Of a stretch of 64,000 nt of DNA, positions 53,994-61,298 are shown in pieces. The notes under the pieces are model-generated. The model ran no database searches and had not been told where the DNA came from. It saw nothing but the letters and a program-made list of their open reading frames with translations. Location of the stretch: NCBI GenBank assembly GCA_965284315.1, contig OZ260072.1, positions 2,604,001-2,668,000 on the forward strand, read 5' to 3'. Source of the DNA: PCRC01 sp017848435 (GTDB lineage Bacteria > Pseudomonadota > Gammaproteobacteria > Burkholderiales > Burkholderiaceae_C). Position 1 is the stretch's first letter. Each line of letters starts with the position of its first letter. A program made the position numbers and the translations under genes.

Positions 53994-55925
53994 TCACCCC
54001 GCGGTTTGGAGGTTGCTTGTACCTTCTGTCGAGGAATCGACCGCAGGTTCTAGCGGGGGTACAACTATCGATTCTGCGGCGTATAGGCTCATGATGTGCG
54101 CCTCAGTCCAAGTGCTGGGCTTCCCTACCGAGAACGTCGGTCGTGCCTCTGTGCCTACAGTCTGCTTCGCACCTGGAAATAGTTCGGACGGTGAAAGCGT
54201 CCGGGACTTGAAGAATACGCTGTCCCTGCCATTGCCGATCAGGACAAGTCGTACTTTATCCATATCTTCAAAAAAATACTCTTGAAGCAAGGGAATCACG
54301 TTCTGCGAAAGCACTTGCTGCAGTTGTGCCAGCGACGTGATGCCCATGAATACTGCATGTCCGATAGTGTGGTCGCGGTCCAGCAAGTATTCCAACCGAT
54401 CGTTCAAGCGCTGGAGTAATACGCGCAAATCAATGGCACCGACCATCGCCGGCTCAATCCGCTTGGGTTCCGGCGCGCATTCCTGGAAGCGGAAGCGCCG
54501 CCGGAGTGCAATGTCCATAATTGCAATGGAGCGGTCTGCAGTATTCATCGTCGCAACGATATTCAGATTGTCAGGAACGCCGAAGTGCTCCGAGAGCCCT
54601 GGCAGAGTCAACCAAGCTCCTTCATCCCTCTCCTTGCCGCCCGCAATTACGCGCTTACTGGGTTCTATCAATGTAATCAGCTCACCGAATACCTTTGCCA
54701 CATTCGCGCGATTGATTTCATCGATGAACAACGTGAATTGTTGTGTCGGGTTGGCATGAGCTTTCTCGCACAGCCTCAAGAACGGACCTTTCTGAAAGAC
54801 CACCACAACGCCCGTTCCGTCTTTGACTGCTACTGGTCGTAACCCTCCGATAAAATCCTCATAAGCGTAGCTGGGGTGAAATGCTACAAATGCGAAGTCT
54901 TCACCCCTGTCGAACGCAGCCTTCATTCTGGCCTGCATCTCATAGGTTTTGCCAGTGCCAGGGGGACCGAACAGGATTAGGTTATCTGCTAGGCGCCGCT
55001 TTATAGTGAAATTGACATCTTCTTCTGCAACATGCAACGGTGAGGCGGATTCGCCCACCAGCGGATACGATTCAATCTGGGGGAGCGTACCTCCGGTGGC
55101 GAGATCGCCAGGGGTCTTCTTCTGATTAGCTACTGGTATCAGCGTGCCGACTGGAGGCAGGTAGTAATCGATTTCTTCTCCATGCTCCGCTTCCAGCCGC
55201 TTGCGAAGGTTTAGCAAGGTCGCATCCAATGCTGCTCGGTTTTCTGCGATCTGTACGGACCAGACCAAGTGAGCGCGTGCTACTTTGTTTTTATGGGTCT
55301 GGCTGAAGATTCGTTCAAATTGATCAGGAAATAGAAGGTGGCAAAGCGCGTGATAGAACTGCCGCCCCTTCCCTGCTGGGATGCCATCGAGCCAGATTGA
55401 AAAGTCATGTGCGTTAGAGAGCAATAACTGGCGATCAGCCAGCGGCTTTTTCATTAAATCGTGAAATGCCTCGATTGCAAAAACGATTTCTGTCCATAAG
55501 TACATTGAGTATCCAGGTCCGCCACTTCCTAGGCCGGATAGCACTGGCGGCTGAACGAACGGTGATGTAGTGGGAAAGGACTGAGCTGGGTTCAGATTCC
55601 AAATTTGCTCGATACGACTGAGCTTCGTGGGCGCTAATAGGTTTGTTGGTGCAAGCTGTACGACCCAGAATACTTCCGCCATCAGGGCCACATCAAGCGC
55701 ACTACAGCCAGCAAGTTGGCTTGCCAGTTTGTCGTAGAAGCCACCAGCTCCTAAGTCTGGTTGTTTGACGTAGTTGTCAATCAATGCCTGGAAGTGCTCC
55801 GTCGTCCACAAAATCTGGCCGTCTAGAAACAATGACTGTTGGTCCAAGAGACATCGTCGCTTGAACTTGTCCGCCGCGTCAAAGACTTCGGGTGTGTTTG
55901 GGAAATCAGGATTAAATCTGCTCAT
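53994..55925 (-). CDS. mcrB: McrB-like AAA+ GTPase with unusual N-terminal domain
   Basis: Protein of 643 aa. The C-terminal half is a McrB AAA+ domain: Walker A GPPGTGKT (320-327), HPSYAYEDFIGGLRP, Walker B FTLFIDEINRANVAKVFGEL and the McrB hallmark MNTADRSIAIMDIALRRRF. McrB uses GTP to translocate DNA before McrC cuts. The first 300 residues do not look like the DUF3578 5-methylcytosine-binding domain of E. coli McrB; they have LDGIPAGKGRQFYHALCHLL and FERIFSQTHKNK and may recognise another modification. Weaker codon bias and lower GC than the core genome support transfer. Confidence 0.9.
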   Translation of the reverse strand: MSRFNPDFPNTPEVFDAADKFKRRCLLDQQSLFLDGQILWTTEHFQALIDNYVKQPDLGAGGFYDKLASQLAGCSALDVALMAEVFWVVQLAPTNLLAPTKLSRIEQIWNLNPAQSFPTTSPFVQPPVLSGLGSGGPGYSMYLWTEIVFAIEAFHDLMKKPLADRQLLLSNAHDFSIWLDGIPAGKGRQFYHALCHLLFPDQFERIFSQTHKNKVARAHLVWSVQIAENRAALDATLLNLRKRLEAEHGEEIDYYLPPVGTLIPVANQKKTPGDLATGGTLPQIESYPLVGESASPLHVAEEDVNFTIKRRLADNLILFGPPGTGKTYEMQARMKAAFDRGEDFAFVAFHPSYAYEDFIGGLRPVAVKDGTGVVVVFQKGPFLRLCEKAHANPTQQFTLFIDEINRANVAKVFGELITLIEPSKRVIAGGKERDEGAWLTLPGLSEHFGVPDNLNIVATMNTADRSIAIMDIALRRRFRFQECAPEPKRIEPAMVGAIDLRVLLQRLNDRLEYLLDRDHTIGHAVFMGITSLAQLQQVLSQNVIPLLQEYFFEDMDKVRLVLIGNGRDSVFFKSRTLSPSELFPGAKQTVGTEARPTFSVGKPSTWTEAHIMSLYAAESIVVPPLEPAVDSSTEGTSNLQTAG

Positions 55926-56017
55926 GTCGATATCGCGAAGAGCGCAGTTGAATCGTCAGGTTAGAACGCTGAATCAGGGGTGCATACCCTGAGACGAATT
56001 AACGCCACAATTGATAA

Positions 56018-56689
56018 TCAAAGTTGCCTGAGTTTTGCCAGCCAGTTGGCGAAGTGCGGACATTCCGCCTCCATTTTTGTGAGTCCAATTCGCTCAGCGG
56101 CGATCGGGCCGTGTCGTAGCTTTCGGTAGGAAGGACTGCGCAGTAATGACTCAAGTCGAGCGGACGGCTTGGTCGTATGCCCTCCGTTGATTTCTTCTGG
56201 CGTTATTGCCCCCTTCCGGGCTTGATCCAATGCGGCTAGAGAGGCGGGCCACCCGGATTCGACTGTGGATAGCGCGGTGACATCGCTGAAAAGAAGAGCC
56301 TCAAATTCGTGCGGTTGGATGTGAGGAATGAATCGGGCCGGGTTGCACCCGCAGTGCGCCACCACATCGGCATGCAGTTCAATCTCCAGGGTGTGCAGAC
56401 GGCTAGCCAGGTTAGGCTGAGGCATAGCAGTTGCATAGCCTGGAAAGTCAGTGGCTAGCTTGTAGAGGTCAATCAGTGTCGTGACAGCTACTACATTGCT
56501 GTTGGCCAGTGCATTGCGCAATGCAGGGCGCAGGCGGTCGTAACGCATGGCCCCACCTTTGTGACCAGGCGAGGTTTCGACGGTAATGCCCTGCAAGTGA
56601 AGATCGGCAACAGCAAATGCCGGGTACAACACCCGCGAGATAAATGCCTCTTCGGTCTGCCCTTCACAGATTACTACCGCACGGCGCAT
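56018..56689 (-). CDS. DUF4276 TOPRIM-type protein
   Basis: Protein of 223 aa from the ATG at 56689. It opens MRRAVVICEGQTEEAFISRV, the acidic TOPRIM start (Glu in ICEGQTEEAF), and continues PHIQPHEFEALLFSDVTAL, as in the DUF4276 family. TOPRIM proteins of this type are predicted nucleases. The start is fused to the stop of the AAA gene (TGATG), so the pair is translationally coupled. The architecture resembles OLD, PARIS and AbiL-type two-part systems, where an ATPase senses phage and a TOPRIM or RloB-like effector acts. Confidence 0.87.
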   Translation of the reverse strand: MRRAVVICEGQTEEAFISRVLYPAFAVADLHLQGITVETSPGHKGGAMRYDRLRPALRNALANSNVVAVTTLIDLYKLATDFPGYATAMPQPNLASRLHTLEIELHADVVAHCGCNPARFIPHIQPHEFEALLFSDVTALSTVESGWPASLAALDQARKGAITPEEINGGHTTKPSARLESLLRSPSYRKLRHGPIAAERIGLTKMEAECPHFANWLAKLRQL

Positions 56690-57807
56690 CACAGGCTCGG
56701 CCTTCCACCAAGCACGTTTCGCTTCCACAACTCCCCTAGGCTCTGGTAGTCCTCTAACCAGCCACTAAGTTGCTCCGGGTCCAAGCGCTCCAGGGTTGTT
56801 GCTCCGCCAATCCGCTGCGTAACCACTACATGCTCAGGCTCCAGTGCGTTCAGAAGCTCAACCGACTGCGTAGATACGATCAGCTGCTTGGTTTGGGCCA
56901 GCTCTTTCATCATGTCTGCCAATAAGTTGATGGCGAATGGATGTAAACCCAACTCCGGCTCATCGATCAAGATGGTGTCAGGCAGCAAATGGGCTGGTTG
57001 CAGCAGCAGAGTCGTCAAACATATGAAGCGAAGCGTACCGTCAGACAAGATGTGCGCGCGGTAAGGGGTCGACGGATCGGTCTGCTCAAACCATTCCAGT
57101 TCGACGGTCTCAGGCATTGGGTCTCTGGCAACAAAGCCGCCGAAGAACGGTGCAGCCAGTTTGATTGTGTCCACAATCCGCCGGTAAGCTGAGTTCTGAC
57201 CAGGCAGAACCCTCAGATGGTAGAGGTACGCAGCCAGATTTTCTGCCTGCGTCTTTAATCGCAAGTTGTCATTGCTGGGGTGGAGGCGCTTGACAGTTGC
57301 CCCATCACTCGTATCGTGAAAGTGGAACTGCTGCCAACTCTTCATCCAATTTGCTACGTAGCCACTGACTCGGTTGACCGAATCTGATGTGACGCGAGCC
57401 TCTTCGTGGGCACTGCCCATTGGGTATCGTTTGGCGTAATTTCCCCCAGTCCGTGGACCAATGATCCACGGTTCTTCCTTAACGAACTGCAGACGGTTGT
57501 CCAATGTCGGCTCTAGCGCGATGGTGTAGCCATTCACGATATCGCCGTTCGGCTTGAACTTGAGCTCAACGCTGAGCTGTGAGGTTCGTTTGCGTCCGCC
57601 GTGCAACAGGGCGTCTGGACCCCCCTGTCCCTTGACAAAGGTTTGGAGGTTACCCTGCGAAAGGGCTGTTAGCAGCCTGAAGAGCGACAAGAAGTTACTC
57701 TTACCAGCGCCGTTCGCGCCAATCAGCACGTTCAGGTTGCCCAGAGCGAACTGATCGACCTTGGCGAAGGACTTATAGCCTTCGATACTGATGGTGTCGA
57801 TCTTCAT
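56689..57807 (-). CDS. AAA ATPase (RecF/SMC-like, AAA_21/15 type)
   Basis: ATPase of 372 aa from the ATG at 57807, preferred because GGAAAG lies just upstream and homologues begin MKIDTISIEGYKSF; an ATG 21 bases earlier is possible. Walker A is GANGAGKSN (residues 30-38), the ABC-type signature region contains ILSDGTLRFI, and Walker B is DTILIDEPELGLHP, followed by IVSTQSVELLNAL. There is no TOPRIM domain in the protein itself; the coupled DUF4276 protein probably supplies it. It is the first gene of the six-gene minus-strand block and likely acts in phage defence. Confidence 0.88.
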   Translation of the reverse strand: MKIDTISIEGYKSFAKVDQFALGNLNVLIGANGAGKSNFLSLFRLLTALSQGNLQTFVKGQGGPDALLHGGRKRTSQLSVELKFKPNGDIVNGYTIALEPTLDNRLQFVKEEPWIIGPRTGGNYAKRYPMGSAHEEARVTSDSVNRVSGYVANWMKSWQQFHFHDTSDGATVKRLHPSNDNLRLKTQAENLAAYLYHLRVLPGQNSAYRRIVDTIKLAAPFFGGFVARDPMPETVELEWFEQTDPSTPYRAHILSDGTLRFICLTTLLLQPAHLLPDTILIDEPELGLHPFAINLLADMMKELAQTKQLIVSTQSVELLNALEPEHVVVTQRIGGATTLERLDPEQLSGWLEDYQSLGELWKRNVLGGRPSL

Positions 57808-58002
57808 GTGTTGCTTTCCACGAGGCATTGTCGCCTGAGCGCCTAGCTGCCTGGCCGTTGGCCCGATTTCTACCCCACGTATTAGTGATGGTAACGGCCA
57901 TTCTCCTGCAGTCTTTGGCCAATTTCCCTCATGGTGGCTGCTGGGCTTCTGATAGCCTAAATATCAAATTCGGCTTGCAGGATTGGTATTCTCCAACGGG
58001 TT

Positions 58003-58449
58003 CTAGAGGCCCTTTCCTGGACTCGGCGGGGTATTGGGCAGATAAAGGGTGTCCAGATCATCGGTCATCATGTTTGCAACCGCGTTGCGGGCGCAGTCGA
58101 CGGCCCATGCCCGCTTATTGGCCACTGTCATGACCTCTTTGAGTGGACTTTGGATGAAGTGGGAATAGCGCTTGATCGGGAACTTGTCCGATCCTTTCGG
58201 GGAAACGCCGACAATGGCGTAGCAGTAGGGGGTGCCATCGCTACTCATATTGGCATCCGAGTACAAAAAAATCGACCATTTATCGGCTGGGAACCTCTTG
58301 GTGAAGACATCAGGAACCAGGTCGCGGATATGGGTGTTACTGGCAGGTCCAAATTCGACGGTGCTGAAGGCGCCCGCCTGCACTGAAAAACTGAAAGCGG
58401 CGAACGCCGCAGCGATGCAATAAGTCTGAATTTTCCTGCCTTTGCGCAT
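58003..58449 (-). CDS. Secreted hypothetical protein, 148 aa
   Basis: A strong AGGAGG ribosome site precedes the ATG at 58449. A signal peptide (QTYCIAAAFAAFSFSVQAGA) is followed by a mature domain of about 125 residues with three Cys and YCYAIVGVSPKGSD, RYSHFIQSPLKEVM, AWAVDCARNAV. No family is recognised. It is the only clearly exported protein in the island and is not obviously part of the defence block, which starts 196 bases away on the same strand. The gap 57808-58002 holds no gene. Confidence 0.68.
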   Translation of the reverse strand: MRKGRKIQTYCIAAAFAAFSFSVQAGAFSTVEFGPASNTHIRDLVPDVFTKRFPADKWSIFLYSDANMSSDGTPYCYAIVGVSPKGSDKFPIKRYSHFIQSPLKEVMTVANKRAWAVDCARNAVANMMTDDLDTLYLPNTPPSPGKGL

Positions 58450-58538
58450 TGCTTTTTTCCTCCTGATCGATTTGATTTGAGAAGATTGTGACTTAAAAGA
58501 GGCTGACTTAAAAGCAGCCAAACGGAAGACTCGCGGGC

Positions 58539-58781
58539 ATGCAGCCTGCAGCCGTCCTTGCGCCAATACCCGCGTCTTCCGCGCGGGGTGTGCTGGCGGT
58601 CAACTTGATCCGGCTTCGTGCCGAACGAGGCTGGTCACAAGAAGCATTGGCCTTCGAATGCGGCTTGCATCGCACCTTTGTCGCCCACGTTGAGCGGCAG
58701 GCTCGCAACATATCGTTGGACAACCTGGAGCGTCTCGCAATCGCCTTTGGTGTGCCAATTCATGCGCTGCTCACGCCCTAG
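58539..58781 (+). CDS. Small XRE-family HTH regulator
   Basis: Protein of 80 aa that is almost only a Cro/CI-type helix-turn-helix: LIRLRAERGWSQEALAFECG then LHRTFVAHVERQARNISLDN and LAIAFGVPIHALL. Short solitary XRE proteins often act as controllers of restriction-modification or island genes. It is divergent from the secreted hypothetical gene and upstream of no operon on its own strand. The exact start is uncertain because the first 18 residues (MQPAAVLAPIPASSARGV) are not part of the fold. Confidence 0.82.
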   Translation: MQPAAVLAPIPASSARGVLAVNLIRLRAERGWSQEALAFECGLHRTFVAHVERQARNISLDNLERLAIAFGVPIHALLTP

Positions 58782-58925
58782 GTCTTCCACAGTAGGGCCG
58801 TGCATCCCATGCTACTGGGATGGCTGATTTTCCTGATTTCTCCACCACCTTATGCGGCATGTGAAGCGTGCGACGGGCTCGAACACGCTGTTTCGCGTGC
58901 GGAGATCGGCGTGTCAAATCGAGTT

Positions 58926-59312
58926 TTAATCCGTTGGACCGTGAAGTTTTTCCAGTCTCCTTTTGGCAATTTCCTGCGCGTCGTACAGTGTCTGAATGCT
59001 TTGGGCTTCAACGATTTTCGAGATCATGGCGTGCGTCTCAAGCAAGGCCCGCTGAAGCAATATCGGCATGCCTTGGCCACCTCGGGTATTGCTGACCTTG
59101 GCAACGATTTCGTCACCCGCTTGGCGGAGCCGTGCTTCGATGGCAGATACGGTTTCCGTCATCACGCCTTGCGTCAAGATTTGGCGCAGGTACTCAGATA
59201 GGCTGACGCCACCCTCGTTCGCTCGACGCTTGTAGTAGGCCAAAGTGTTCGGATCAAGTCGGATGTTGGCTCGGGCCGTTTCACCCTTGCCAAAACCACG
59301 TGGACGCGGCAT
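58926..59312 (-). CDS. Ribbon-helix-helix protein, MobC-like accessory type
   Basis: Protein of 128 aa. The N-terminus MPRPRGFGKGETARANIRLD and the following YYKRRANEGGVSLSEYLRQI form an RHH-type DNA-binding unit; the rest is helical. This layout resembles MobC-like relaxosome accessory proteins and other RHH regulators. No relaxase gene is seen in the island, so a mobilisation role would need helper proteins. The 370-base gap upstream carries several hairpins that could be its binding region. The 58782-58925 gap holds no gene. Confidence 0.6.
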   Translation of the reverse strand: MPRPRGFGKGETARANIRLDPNTLAYYKRRANEGGVSLSEYLRQILTQGVMTETVSAIEARLRQAGDEIVAKVSNTRGGQGMPILLQRALLETHAMISKIVEAQSIQTLYDAQEIAKRRLEKLHGPTD

Positions 59313-59682
59313 TTTTCTTTCTCCATCAATGACTTACGGCTATTGAGGCGGCCTAGTGTATTCACCTCAACGGTTCGGTGTCGCCACGCTAAAACCGGCG
59401 CCACAGCGCGGGTTTTGGCTTGGCAACGGTAGTTGCGTGGTGTGTGACCGATTTCGAGGGGTTCGGGGATGCCCCGTGAACCAACTTGTCGTCTTCCTTG
59501 TATTTGGTTTCAGGCACATTTCCAGGCTCACTCGCAGAGCGGCAGAAATGGCGCGATCGAGGGGCTCCACGGCCATGCCCAAGGAGCTCGAAGTTCAAAA
59601 CCTGCAGTTCTCCCACCGTGCCGCCACCGACGACGGAAATGGAGGCCCCACAGTAAGTCAGAAAGTGTGGTGCTCGCGCGGC
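59313..59682. other. 370-base gap with hairpins, no convincing gene
   Basis: It contains AAAACCGGCGC/GCGCGGGTTTT (59391-59401 with 59406-59416, one mismatch) and a GGTTCGGGG/CCCCGTGAACC hairpin (about 59459-59482). Short frames here have no ribosome sites and no family signal. It could be an origin of transfer, a promoter region for the RHH gene, or decayed DNA. Confidence 0.4.
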
Positions 59683-60147
59683 CTATGACAAGAAGCGGCG
59701 CTGATCCCAAGCGGTCGCTTGGTCGCGATCGAATTCACCTCGAATGATGGCAGCTTGCCAGGTCAGATCGTCCATGGCTGGCGACGAGTCGTCCACCGCC
59801 AATCGTGCGTCGGCCGGATCGGACTGCTCCCTGCGCGAGGACTCCTGGACGCCTGCTGGGTCATTGACGAATAGATGCCTGGCCAGGGGCCCAAGTCGTT
59901 CGATGGTTGCCTCAACACTCGCCAAATCATCCGAGTCAAGCTCCTCACGGATGTCTCTCAATTCGGTCATGAGCCGGCAGGCCAGGGCGATTTCCTGCGT
60001 GCCTGGCTCCGGCTTTTCTTGTTCGATGGCAATGAATTCGGCGTAGTGGCTGATGACGGCGCCAATCACGTCGCAAGCCACTTCAAACCGGACGCCAGAA
60101 CGTCGGAACAGTGCGTGAGCGGCGCCATCTTGTCGAATATGGTTCAT
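59683..60147 (-). CDS. Hypothetical protein, 154 aa
   Basis: The ATG at 60147 is preceded by GGAGG at good spacing. The protein is soluble and acidic, mostly helical: VRFEVACDVIGAVISHYAEF, EIALACRLMTELRDIREELD, LASVEATIERLGPLARHLF, then an acidic Ser/Asp-rich linker and DLTWQAAIIRGEFDRDQATA. No family is recognised. It lies downstream of three GTGTCA motifs and of the winged-helix gene on the same strand. Confidence 0.65.
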   Translation of the reverse strand: MNHIRQDGAAHALFRRSGVRFEVACDVIGAVISHYAEFIAIEQEKPEPGTQEIALACRLMTELRDIREELDSDDLASVEATIERLGPLARHLFVNDPAGVQESSRREQSDPADARLAVDDSSPAMDDLTWQAAIIRGEFDRDQATAWDQRRFLS

Positions 60148-60285
60148 CGGTTCATCCTCCGTCTGTGGGTGTTCTCTTGGTGGCGATTTTGCGTTGATCA
60201 GGGTGACTGCCTCATTTTTTAGCATGAATGGCCGGTATGTTGTCCCATCTAGTTAGAAATAGACCCTATAGATGGCATGACAAAG

Positions 60286-60349
60286 GTGTCATCCAGAAGT
60301 TCATTTGACTGACACTGACGTCGCCCAATTTAACAAACGGTGTCACCCA
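60286..60349. repeat. GTGTCA motif cluster, iteron-like
   Basis: GGTGTCATCC (60286-60295) and GGTGTCACCC (60340-60349) are direct repeats, each preceded by ACAAA; an inverted TGACAC lies at 60311. The cluster sits between the winged-helix gene and the 154-aa gene. It could be a binding site for the winged-helix protein. Confidence 0.4.
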
Positions 60350-60353
60350 AGAT

Positions 60354-60905
60354 TCAGTTGTCCACAGCACCATCGCTGTGGAAAAGTTCGTAGGTTTCCT
60401 CCAATTCAGTGATCCTCAATCGGCGGCTGTATTTCACGACGGGTGGCGGTCTTCCCGTGGCCCGGAACTCGCGAATACCCGCATCGATGACGGACTGACT
60501 TGTCGGTGCACTGGGCCAGACAAGCTCGCCGACAATCTCCTGGTTATTGGGCGACTTCACAAGCAAGCGTTCAATCACCTGGTACTCATTGAGATTGCGA
60601 TGTAGCCGTTTGACCGATATCAGCCCGCTTTTCTCCAGCGTCCCAACGGCCCGCATGGCCGTTCTTTCGCATTTGCCGATGATTGCGCTGATCCGGTGAT
60701 GGGACAGCCGGGCAGATCCCGTGACCCTGTCGGCGTGGCCCTTGATGACGACGTACACGGCAAGCGCTGTGAAACCGATCTGCCTGATTTCGCCTCGGTG
60801 GATGAGGTCGTGGTATAGGCGGGACCAGCTCTGATTTACAACCAGAGGGCTGCTCGAAGCTATTACTTCTGGCTGAAATGCGAGTTGATCATGTGATGGC
60901 GTCAT
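60354..60905 (-). CDS. Winged-helix (HTH_36-like) protein, possible replication or regulatory protein
   Basis: Protein of 183 aa. Residues about 35-115 form a winged helix of the type found in phage and plasmid replication proteins: FTALAVYVVIKGHADRVTGS, RLSHHRISAIIGKCERTAMR, AVGTLEKSGLISVKRLHRN. The C-terminal part is unknown. The start at 60905 overlaps the AlpA-like gene stop (ATGA), so the two are coupled. GTGTCA repeats lie directly after its stop. A role in island replication or control is inference. Confidence 0.65.
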   Translation of the reverse strand: MTPSHDQLAFQPEVIASSSPLVVNQSWSRLYHDLIHRGEIRQIGFTALAVYVVIKGHADRVTGSARLSHHRISAIIGKCERTAMRAVGTLEKSGLISVKRLHRNLNEYQVIERLLVKSPNNQEIVGELVWPSAPTSQSVIDAGIREFRATGRPPPVVKYSRRLRITELEETYELFHSDGAVDN

Positions 60906-61159
60906 GTCAGTCCCTTTGCAATCTGACGCGGGCGCCCGCGCCGATGGTCTGTTGGTGCGGCCAGTACAGCGTTTGTGGGCACTATCAATTGCCCCTTCCA
61001 TGCTTCGTAATTGGCGACCGGGAACAGCCGCCTTCCACCGACCCGAAGCGACGGCGGTAGCGTGGGGTCTCGCCGGCTAAGCCGGTTGCGTACTGCGCTG
61101 ACCTGGACTCGAAGCAGTGCAGCCACCTCGTCCACTGTGTAGAAATCTTTCGACGCCAT
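60902..61159 (-). CDS. AlpA/excisionase-like HTH protein
   Basis: Protein of 85 aa with a MerR/AlpA-type helix-turn-helix: YTVDEVAALLRVQVSAVRNR then RRDPTLPPSLRVGGRRLFPV, ending in a basic tail with GRPRQIAKG. Such proteins act as excisionases or activators of integrase genes in islands. It is coupled to the winged-helix gene and divergent from the 376-aa gene. A TTGACA box at 61215 may belong to the divergent promoter region. Confidence 0.8.
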   Translation of the reverse strand: MASKDFYTVDEVAALLRVQVSAVRNRLSRRDPTLPPSLRVGGRRLFPVANYEAWKGQLIVPTNAVLAAPTDHRRGRPRQIAKGLT

Positions 61160-61298
61160 TCAAGCTCCTTGGTCTGCGATGGTGTTCGCAGTACATGGAT
61201 CGACATGATTCCGATTGACAGGTGGACTGGCAAAGTAAAAATGGATGCGCGCCGATCAACTTTCCGTTGACCCGGCAGCACAGAAGTGGGGGTGATTT

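Noticed and set aside
59356..59747. Small open frames in the 370-base island gap
   Set aside because: Overlapping frames on both strands with no ribosome sites, no domain and Arg/Pro-biased composition.
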